A stretch of 19,287 nucleotides of DNA from Pseudomonadota bacterium (GTDB lineage Bacteria; Bdellovibrionota; JAFGOL01): contig JAPLFT010000072.1 of the NCBI GenBank assembly GCA_026390535.1, positions 1 to 19,287 of the forward strand, in the 5' to 3' direction. The position numbers were made by a program, and so were the translations under genes. This document shows, piece by piece, positions 9,109-14,997 of the stretch (position 1 is the stretch's first letter; each line of letters opens with the position of its first letter). The notes under the pieces are model-generated. The model worked only from the letters and a program-made list of their open reading frames with translations. It made no database searches and had not been told where the DNA came from.

Positions 9109-9158
9109 CCCCGTCTATTTGCTGATAACCGTAAAACTAGCTGAGAACATTAACGTTT

Positions 9159-9193
9159 CTTTAAACATAGCGATGTTTAAAGCCTGGAGGCTT
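9159..9193. repeat. Two overlapping palindromes downstream of dnaA
   Basis: A perfect 10-bp inverted repeat (arms CTTTAAACAT at 9159-9168 and ATGTTTAAAG at 9173-9182, 4-nt loop AGCG) overlaps by three bases a second one (arms AAGCCT at 9180-9185 and AGGCTT at 9188-9193, 2-nt spacer GG). Neither is followed by a run of T on either strand long enough for an ordinary intrinsic terminator. Confidence 0.7.
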
Positions 9194-9247
9194 GAATAGT
9201 ATTAAACTGTTTTTTAAGTTTTTATCCGGTTATGAAAAAGGTAATGT

Positions 9248-10603
9248 TTATAATTTTTTGATTTCGTTTATTATATGATCTATCTCAGACTTGACATTTA
9301 TGTCTTTTTTCTGCAATTCCTCTATTTTTAAAAAAGCATGTATAATCGTTGAATGGTTTTTTCTTTTAAATATCCTTGCCAGATCACTCAAAGACCTGTT
9401 TGAGAGTTTTTTTGCTATATATACAGCTATATGTCTGGGCAGCACGAAGTCTTTGTTCCTGTTATCCCCAAGTATATCCCCTTCGCTTACATGATAGTGC
9501 TGTGCTACCCTCTTTATAACGCCGCTAACATCAATCTGTTTATTGTTCTTAAAAGATAGCTGTTTTGAGTGACATATCTCTTCTATAAAATCGGGAGTTA
9601 TCTTTGTATTTGCAAAAGATGAATAGGCTCCGATACTTGTTATAGCCCCTTCAAGCTCTCTTACGCTGTTTGGAAATAATTCCGCTATCTTTGAGGCGGC
9701 TTCCGGAGATATGTTCATATTTAGCTCAGACGCCTTATTGTTTACTATTGCAAGTCTTGTCTCAAGTTCAGGTGCTTTTAGATCACACACAAGTCCGGAT
9801 GCAAACCTTGTTTTTAATCTCTTGTCCAGTCCCTCTATCTCATCGGGAAACTTGTCGGAAGCTATTACTATCTGCTTATTGTTCTCATGCGCGCTGGATA
9901 TTGCATGAAACAGCTCTTCCTGGGACTGTCCCTTGCCGGCGATAAACTGTATATCATCTATAAGGAGAACATCATATTCCTCGCGGAATTTCTTTCTGAA
10001 TGCATCTGTTGTTTTTGTCCGGATGGACTTTATATATTCGTTAAGGAACCTCTCTCCGGTTATGTAAAGGACCTTCGTATTATCAAAGTATTCAGATATG
10101 TAGTTTCCGATAGCCTGAAGCAGATGTGTTTTGCCAAGGCCGGAGGCACCGAATATAAAGAGAGGATTGTATGATTTGGACGGCCTTGCCGCTACAGATA
10201 AACAGGCTGCCTGGGCAAACTGGTTATTACTGCCTACTACAAAATTTTCAAACGTAAAACGCGGTATAAAATTACTCCGATTTTTCTTGGCAGTTTTTTT
10301 GGATGTCTCCTGGCTTGGAACGGAGGCACCGGCTTCAAATACCTCTGTATTATTTTTTTCAACAACGATCTTTACGTCTGTATTTTTAAACATTATATCG
10401 TCTATGATCGCTTTGATATCTACAAGGCTGTTCATCATATGATCCCTGATGAACGAATTGGGCACGGTTATTATTACGGAATTTTGCGCACCGTTATATT
10501 GGGCGCTGGTCAGCGGAGTCCATTGCCTGAATAACGGGTTGTTTAGTTTTAAGCTTAGTGCACTGAGGACTTCCGGCCAAAAGTGTACGCCTTCTAACGT
10601 CAT
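9248..10603 (-). CDS. dnaA: Chromosomal replication initiator protein DnaA
   Basis: The AAA+ ATPase that binds and opens the origin and loads the helicase. The 451 residues show all four domains: N-terminal interaction domain (1-85), short linker (86-115), AAA+ core with Walker A GASGLGKT (152-159), Walker B VLLIDD (212-217) and sensor-II Arg315 in VRELEGA, and the DNA-binding domain from about 356. The DNA-contacting signature is FKRKNHSTIIHA (412-423); the common form is close to GGRDHTTVLHA, so the Arg-Asp-His-Thr-Thr core reads Lys-Asn-His-Ser-Thr here. Arg390 corresponds to the minor-groove arginine. The ATG at 10603 is preceded by AGAGGA. It points away from rpmH and is read toward dnaN. 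Confidence 0.98.
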   Translation of the reverse strand: MTLEGVHFWPEVLSALSLKLNNPLFRQWTPLTSAQYNGAQNSVIITVPNSFIRDHMMNSLVDIKAIIDDIMFKNTDVKIVVEKNNTEVFEAGASVPSQETSKKTAKKNRSNFIPRFTFENFVVGSNNQFAQAACLSVAARPSKSYNPLFIFGASGLGKTHLLQAIGNYISEYFDNTKVLYITGERFLNEYIKSIRTKTTDAFRKKFREEYDVLLIDDIQFIAGKGQSQEELFHAISSAHENNKQIVIASDKFPDEIEGLDKRLKTRFASGLVCDLKAPELETRLAIVNNKASELNMNISPEAASKIAELFPNSVRELEGAITSIGAYSSFANTKITPDFIEEICHSKQLSFKNNKQIDVSGVIKRVAQHYHVSEGDILGDNRNKDFVLPRHIAVYIAKKLSNRSLSDLARIFKRKNHSTIIHAFLKIEELQKKDINVKSEIDHIINEIKKL

Positions 10604-10673
10604 TACAATCCTCTTAAAGTTTTAAACAATCATTTGCTCTAAATACCAGAGGCAATTTATTAACAAAAAAGAG

Positions 10674-10690
10674 GGCACTTAGCAAGTGTC
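10674..10690. repeat. Small hairpin in the dnaA leader/divergent promoter region
   Basis: Seven base pairs (one G-T) close a 3-nt loop (AGC). Read toward dnaA, the right arm is followed by CTCTTTTTTG, giving a weak terminator-like shape in the 5' leader; it could equally be an operator. Confidence 0.4.
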
Positions 10691-10707
10691 AAAAAGATAT
10701 TTTGTGA

Positions 10708-10737
10708 TTGACATATTAGATGGTTAGATAGTATAGG
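10708..10737 (+). promoter_or_regulatory. Sigma-70 promoter for the rpmH operon
   Basis: A perfect TTGACA (10708-10713) is followed by an 18-nt spacer and TATAGG (10732-10737). The predicted leader to rpmH is about 30 nt, with AGGAG at 10761-10765. The spacer consists mostly of a tandem 8-bp repeat. Confidence 0.6.
10716..10731 (+). repeat. Tandem TTAGATRG repeat in the rpmH promoter spacer
   Basis: TTAGATGG (10716-10723) is followed directly by TTAGATAG (10724-10731). Together with the flanking bases, TAG occurs five times between 10717 and 10740. The repeat fills the -35/-10 spacer, so a protein bound here would affect the promoter. Confidence 0.6.
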
Positions 10738-10773
10738 TAGGCTCTCAGCGTAAATAATATAGGAGTCTAATAT

Positions 10774-10923
10774 ATGAAGAGAACGTATCAACCTCATAAA
10801 CTTAAAAAGAAAAAAAAGCATGGGTTTCTTTCAAGGATGGAAACACCGGGTGGGAAGTCGGTTATTAATAGAAGACGCGCGAAGGGAAGAAAGCGCTTAT
10901 CTATAGAAGTAAGTGGAAAATAA
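10774..10923 (+). CDS. rpmH: 50S ribosomal protein bL34
   Basis: A 49-residue, very basic large-subunit protein. It starts MKRTYQPHKLKKKKKHGFLS and continues with the conserved block of glycine, arginine and lysine residues (RMETPGGKSVINRRRAKGRK), the standard bL34 pattern; most family members are 44-50 residues. ATG at 10774 is preceded by AGGAG with an 8-nt spacer. It is the first gene of the rightward operon, and its last 11 nt overlap the start of rnpA, the usual bL34-RNase P pairing. Confidence 0.97.
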   Translation: MKRTYQPHKLKKKKKHGFLSRMETPGGKSVINRRRAKGRKRLSIEVSGK

Positions 10924-11233
10924 AAAGAAAACAAAAGACAACAGGGAGTCCCTGCTTTCTAACAGGGTATATTCAAAGCATTTTGTTGCAGCATACGGAT
11001 TTATAAATAAGGCTTTGGGGATATTTTTTGGATTGAGCGCAAAAAGCGCGTGTACTGTTAGAAGGAACAAAATAAAAAGGATTTTCAGGAGTTTAGTTAA
11101 GGAAAAATTGGCGAATAAAGACCTTTCTATTTGTCTTATTTCAAAGAAAGGTACTAAAATCGATAACGATATCGCCGAACTACGAGAGGAATTAGAAGAT
11201 CTTGTTGAAATCATCACTGATAAAATTAGATAA
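10913..11233 (+). CDS. rnpA: RNase P protein component, short and divergent
   Basis: The protein cofactor of RNase P, which assists the catalytic RNA in removing tRNA 5' leaders. Identification rests on the RNR-type motif RRNKIKRIFR (about 68-77), the preceding strand (ALGIFFGLSAKS), the C-terminal strand-helix (DLSICLISKK, then an acidic helix) and the position after rpmH. The 106-residue product is shorter than the usual 115-120: only about 15 mostly polar residues precede the first strand, so the N-terminal helix with its conserved aromatics appears reduced or absent. A TAA directly precedes the GTG start in frame, so the gene cannot be extended upstream. It overlaps rpmH by 11 nt and yidD by up to 32 nt. 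Confidence 0.88.
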   Translation: MENKKKTKDNRESLLSNRVYSKHFVAAYGFINKALGIFFGLSAKSACTVRRNKIKRIFRSLVKEKLANKDLSICLISKKGTKIDNDIAELREELEDLVEIITDKIR

Positions 11234-11447
11234 AATAATAGCGATGGCACCCTATGGGCTTGTAGTGCTGTATAGAAACCTCTATTCAAGGTATGCAACC
11301 CCCAGATGCAGGTTTTATCCGTCATGTTCGCAATACGCGATGGATATGCTCAAGGAGAAGGGCTTTTTTAGGGGCATTCATAAAATTATATGGAGAATAT
11401 TGAGATGTAACCCTTTTAATGAGGGTGGATACGATCCTGTAAAATAA
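11202..11447 (+). CDS. yidD: Membrane protein insertion efficiency factor YidD
   Basis: A small membrane-associated protein thought to assist YidC-dependent insertion. The core is family-typical: PRCRFYPSCSQYAMDML followed by KIIWRILRCNPFNEGGYDPV, with the three conserved cysteines. The start is uncertain. TTG at 11202 gives 81 residues, overlaps rnpA by 32 nt and has AGAGGA 11 nt upstream. ATG at 11244 gives 67 residues (MAPYGLVVLYRN), closer to the usual length, but has no visible Shine-Dalgarno sequence. It lies 15 nt upstream of yidC (stop codon 11445-11447, yidC ATG 11463), the conserved order. Confidence 0.93.
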   Translation: MLKSSLIKLDKIIAMAPYGLVVLYRNLYSRYATPRCRFYPSCSQYAMDMLKEKGFFRGIHKIIWRILRCNPFNEGGYDPVK

Positions 11448-11462
11448 TTAAAGAGGTTGAAT

Positions 11463-12995
11463 ATGGAAAAAAGAATGTTTCTGGCTGTGGCCCTTAGCAT
11501 GCTTATATTGATAGCATGGCCGTTTATCTTCAGCAAAAAAAAGCCGCAACAAGTTGTACAACAGGAGATCCAGACAACGACGGCTTCTCAAACAGCCAGT
11601 GCCCCGGATATAAAGACAAATAAGCATATAAAAACAGGGATGAATAAATCGATCGCCAAGGAAGATGTTTACACAATAGAGAATGACTTTATTAAGGTTG
11701 ATATAAGTTCCATAGGTGGAAAGATCAAGCAGGCCACGTTCAAAAAATATAAGGATAGTCAAAAATCGGCAATTAAGTTTTTTAGTAGCGACGTAGAAGC
11801 CAAAGGCGCTCTCCAGATGGCCGATCTTGACGAAGGCCCTTTTAAGTCTTTATCCAAAACGGGCACTACCGTCTCCCTGGGGTATAAGGGTACAACTATT
11901 AATTATTCTTTAAGTAATACTGATCCGTATGTACTTAAATCGGATATTAAGACCGCAGGCAGCGATAAGCTTAAATTTAAGATCATAGCAGCGGCAACAA
12001 AGGATCAAAACCAGTACAGTTTTTCAGATGATCCTCAGGCAAGGAGCAGGACATACCTGATATATTCACAGGATAAGGTTGAAAGGATCCCGATTAAAGC
12101 AAAAGATGAGATTAAGACCTTAACATTTGAGAACAAGGTTAACTGGATTGGTATCAGCGACCGATATTTCCTTTTCTCTGTATTACCTAAGAATGATTTT
12201 TTCACGGATGTTATTGCAGACAAAAAGGATGAAGATTCAATGTATTCCACGGAGTTTGCTCTTAGCCCAAAGGAAGGAGTCTATAATTATTCTATTTATA
12301 TAGGACCAAAAGACGTCAGTTATCTTAGAAAAGCGGACCCCACACTTTCTGAGGCTATAGATTACGGATGGCTTGCAGTTATATCTGTACCGATGCTGGA
12401 GATTATGAAATTTTTCTATAAAATAATCCCCAACTACGGAATAGCTATACTGCTTCTTACCCTGCTTGTAAGGCTTATTATGTATCCGCTTCAGCACAAG
12501 AGTATGAAATCAATGAAGAAGATGCAGGAGCTTCAGCCTCATCTTAAAACCCTTCAGGAAAAATATAAGAACGATAAGGCAAAATTAAATCAGGAAATGA
12601 TGCAGTTTATGAAGATACACAAGGTGAATCCGATGAGCGGCTGCTTACCGATGCTTATTCAGCTCCCTGTTTTTATAGCGCTGTATAAGGTATTGGCAGG
12701 CGCGGTCGAATTATACAGATCTCCGTTTATTTTCTGGATAACCGATCTCTCTATGAAAGATCCTTACTATATATTCCCGATACTCATGGGTATTATGATG
12801 TTCATTCAGCAGAAGATAACACCAAATCCTACGATGGACCAGACACAGGCGAAGATGATGCTGTTCATGATGCCTGTAATATTCACCATATTTATGCTTA
12901 GCCTTCCAAGCGGCTTGACGCTGTATATTCTTTTCAGCACAGTGCTTGGTATAGCGCAACAGTATGTGATGAACAAAAAACCAGCTAGTAATTAA
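11463..12995 (+). CDS. yidC: Membrane protein insertase YidC
   Basis: Inner-membrane insertase for proteins arriving from the Sec translocon or directly from ribosomes. The 510-residue product has an N-terminal membrane anchor (about 4-23), a large periplasmic domain (about 60-295) typical of Gram-negative YidC, and the conserved insertase core from about 305. Arg337 in LLVRLIMYPL matches the groove arginine; the cytoplasmic helical hairpin (KSMKSMKKMQELQPHLKTLQ) and the later helices (MSGCLPMLIQLPVFIALY, LPSGLTLYILFSTVLG) follow. A start at TTG 11457 is rejected because that codon directly abuts the AGAGG Shine-Dalgarno sequence; ATG 11463 has a 6-nt spacer. Confidence 0.97.
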   Translation: MEKRMFLAVALSMLILIAWPFIFSKKKPQQVVQQEIQTTTASQTASAPDIKTNKHIKTGMNKSIAKEDVYTIENDFIKVDISSIGGKIKQATFKKYKDSQKSAIKFFSSDVEAKGALQMADLDEGPFKSLSKTGTTVSLGYKGTTINYSLSNTDPYVLKSDIKTAGSDKLKFKIIAAATKDQNQYSFSDDPQARSRTYLIYSQDKVERIPIKAKDEIKTLTFENKVNWIGISDRYFLFSVLPKNDFFTDVIADKKDEDSMYSTEFALSPKEGVYNYSIYIGPKDVSYLRKADPTLSEAIDYGWLAVISVPMLEIMKFFYKIIPNYGIAILLLTLLVRLIMYPLQHKSMKSMKKMQELQPHLKTLQEKYKNDKAKLNQEMMQFMKIHKVNPMSGCLPMLIQLPVFIALYKVLAGAVELYRSPFIFWITDLSMKDPYYIFPILMGIMMFIQQKITPNPTMDQTQAKMMLFMMPVIFTIFMLSLPSGLTLYILFSTVLGIAQQYVMNKKPASN

Positions 12996-13017
12996 AACCC
13001 GGAGGTTGATATTTAAC

Positions 13018-13677
13018 ATGGAAGAGTTTAAAGAGTTTATAGGGAGCACGTTAGAGGAAGCCAAGGAAAAAGCCAGAGATTATTTTAATTCAAATCACAT
13101 AGAGTATGAGCTATTACCGCCTAAGTTCTTAACGGTCATAACAGGCAAGAGGGACGTAAGGATAAAGGCCAAGGTAAAAGAGATATCGGAAGAGTACATG
13201 GCTATGAAGCAAAAATCCAAAGAACTTCTAGAAAGAATATTAAAGGAAGGAAATTTTTCTGTCTCTATGAATGAGACTATGCAGGACGATGCCATAAGAT
13301 ACATATTAACAGGTGACGATGTCCCAATGTTCACAGACGATAAAGGCAGGCTTCTGGATTCCATACAGCACATACTGGTTAAGTGTGTAAACAAGAATAC
13401 GGAACAGAGTATAAATATAGTCGTTGATGCCGATGATTTTAAAAAAGAGAGAGAAGATTATTTAAAGAGTTATATAACCAAGATCTGTACCACTGTAAGA
13501 AAGACCAATAGGCCTTACATATTAAAGCCGCTTAACCCCAGTGAAAGAAGGATAGTGCATATCCTAGTAAAGTCAGAGGGTGACCTTACCAGTGAATCTT
13601 TGGGTGATGGTCTGTATAAGAAGATCAAGATATCCAAAGTTGGTAGACCGGTCGGCGGTGAAGCTAATTCGGAATAA
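13018..13677 (+). CDS. khpB: RNA-binding protein KhpB/Jag, divergent KH loop
   Basis: Jag/KhpB proteins combine a Jag_N domain, a KH domain and an R3H domain and bind RNA, often with partner KhpA. The 219 residues keep the order: Jag_N-like 8-52, linker 53-85, KH about 90-160, R3H about 165-206 with SERRIVH (176-181 plus the R-x3-H core) and the end GDGLYKKIKIS. The KH GxxG loop, commonly IGKRG, reads TDDKG (106-110), so the first glycine is lost; the Jag_N glycine-rich turn is also not obvious. The start is set at ATG 13018, because TTG 13006 directly abuts GGAGG (13001-13005). The stop overlaps the mnmE ATG by one base. Confidence 0.88.
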   Translation: MEEFKEFIGSTLEEAKEKARDYFNSNHIEYELLPPKFLTVITGKRDVRIKAKVKEISEEYMAMKQKSKELLERILKEGNFSVSMNETMQDDAIRYILTGDDVPMFTDDKGRLLDSIQHILVKCVNKNTEQSINIVVDADDFKKEREDYLKSYITKICTTVRKTNRPYILKPLNPSERRIVHILVKSEGDLTSESLGDGLYKKIKISKVGRPVGGEANSE

Positions 13678-14996
13678 TGATATTAACATTTTCTGACAAT
13701 ATTATTGCAGAAATAACGCCGGCGGGCAGAGCAGCGGTCTCTGGTCTGAGAATAAGCGGCAGGAACGCAAAAGACATCACGGAAGACCTGTTTAAAACCA
13801 AGATAACAAAAGCAAGGCATGCTTATCTTTTAGAAAATGAACTGGATGAGGTTGTGGCCGTCTATTATAAGGCCCCAAACTCATATACAGGGGAAGATGT
13901 ATGCGAAATATTCTGCCACGGTAATCCATCCATAGTTAATGGTATTATAGATGCTGTTCTTTTAAGTAAGAAATTTAAAACAAGAATGGCCCAACCGGGA
14001 GAATTCACTAAGCGTGCATACCTTAATGATAAGATAGATCTGATACAGGCAGAGGCTGTTGCCGATATTATCAATTCATCCAGCGCAATTGCGGTAAAAT
14101 ACAGGAACCAGGTTCTAAAGGGCGGCCTTTCTACTGTGCTTGATGCTATAAGGAAAGAGTTGATCGACATAAGTGTATTTACAGAGCTTGAAATAGACTT
14201 TGAAGAGGAATCAGCGGGAGTGCTAGACAAAAAAAAGGCATTAGACAGACTTGAAGGGATACTCGCCAGAACAGAGAGCATATTGAACTCATTTTCAAAG
14301 ATAGAATTGTTGGCAAGGGATATAAGGATATTGATAGTTGGAGAGGCCAATGTAGGAAAGTCCTCCGTTTTTAACAGACTCATCGAACAGGAACGCTCCA
14401 TTGTCCATGAACACCCGGGCACCACAAGGGACTATATAGAGGCGGAGCTGTTTATAAATGGGCTTGAGATCACACTTATAGACACGGCCGGTTTTAGGGA
14501 GACCACGAACTGTGAAATAGAAAAAATGGGGATTAAAAAAATAAACGATCTCATGAATTCAGCGTCTATGGTATTGGAAATAACGGATAAGGACACATAC
14601 AAGTTCAAACATGACAAAGCCATAAAGATCAGGAATAAGACGGATATAAACAAGCCCAACACCATAAGGGAAGATGTGGTCTATACATCCATAAAGGATA
14701 CAAACAGCATAATTGCCCTTAGGGAAAGGATCGCAAAGGAACTGGGTAAGATGCTGGAAACTGAAGATGACAGAGCTGAGCATTTTCTGCTGACAAAGAG
14801 GCAGAAGGCACATATCCATGATCTGGCCCAAAGGATAGAGGATATAATCGGGGCCCTTAAGAAGGAGCACCCCATAGAAACGGTCTCGTTTATGCTTAGG
14901 GACTCTATAGATATGGTTAATAGGCTTACGGGAAGGGAAAAGGTATCTGACGATACGTTGGATGAGCTCTTTTCCAGGTTCTGTATAGGTAAATAA
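13677..14996 (+). CDS. mnmE: tRNA modification GTPase MnmE
   Basis: With MnmG it installs the aminomethyl/carboxymethylaminomethyl group on wobble uridine-34 of certain tRNAs. The 439 residues contain the N-terminal folate-binding domain, a helical domain, an inserted G domain (G1 GEANVGKS at 222-229, G2 HPGTTRD at 246-252, G3 DTAG at 269-272, G4 NKTD at 320-323) and the diagnostic C-terminal FCIGK with its catalytic cysteine. The stretch between the switch region and NKTD is about 15 residues shorter than in the E. coli protein, which accounts for much of the short total length. It starts in a TAATG overlap with khpB and is followed by mnmG after one base. Confidence 0.97.
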   Translation: MILTFSDNIIAEITPAGRAAVSGLRISGRNAKDITEDLFKTKITKARHAYLLENELDEVVAVYYKAPNSYTGEDVCEIFCHGNPSIVNGIIDAVLLSKKFKTRMAQPGEFTKRAYLNDKIDLIQAEAVADIINSSSAIAVKYRNQVLKGGLSTVLDAIRKELIDISVFTELEIDFEEESAGVLDKKKALDRLEGILARTESILNSFSKIELLARDIRILIVGEANVGKSSVFNRLIEQERSIVHEHPGTTRDYIEAELFINGLEITLIDTAGFRETTNCEIEKMGIKKINDLMNSASMVLEITDKDTYKFKHDKAIKIRNKTDINKPNTIREDVVYTSIKDTNSIIALRERIAKELGKMLETEDDRAEHFLLTKRQKAHIHDLAQRIEDIIGALKKEHPIETVSFMLRDSIDMVNRLTGREKVSDDTLDELFSRFCIGK

Positions 14997-14997
14997 T

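Larger units (their letters stand above)
8966..9247. other. dnaA-dnaN intergenic region, candidate origin segment
   Basis: A 282-nt gap without a gene. Positions 9059-9098 hold 36 A/T out of 40, a plausible DNA-unwinding element. Next to it are two 9-mers, TTATCACCA (9095-9103) and, on the other strand, TTATCAGCA (9128 to 9120), each two mismatches from the E. coli-type box TTATCCACA. Overlapping palindromes lie at 9159-9193. No canonical DnaA box was found on either strand. Origin function is inferred from location and composition only. Confidence 0.45.
10604..10773. other. dnaA-rpmH divergent intergenic region, candidate origin segment
   Basis: A 170-nt gap between the divergent arms, containing the rpmH promoter, a hairpin at 10674-10690, a tandem repeat at 10716-10731 and one near-DnaA-box 9-mer TTATTAACA (10657-10665, one mismatch from TTATNCACA, at base 6). 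If replication starts here every gene in the window is transcribed with the fork; if it starts in the dnaA-dnaN gap, dnaA itself would be head-on. No dnaA promoter with good spacing was recognised. Confidence 0.45.

Noticed and set aside
9159..9193. Intrinsic terminator for dnaA
   Set aside because: Neither palindrome is followed by a proper T-run in the dnaA direction; at most weak termination.
10774..10923. rnpA extending upstream across rpmH, as in Thermus
   Set aside because: TAA at 10910-10912 closes the rnpA frame directly before its GTG.
11457..11462. Alternative yidC start at TTG 11457
   Set aside because: The codon directly abuts AGAGG, leaving no room for ribosome spacing; ATG 11463 is correctly spaced.
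13006..13017. Alternative khpB start at TTG 13006
   Set aside because: It immediately follows GGAGG with zero spacer; ATG 13018 is at an acceptable distance.
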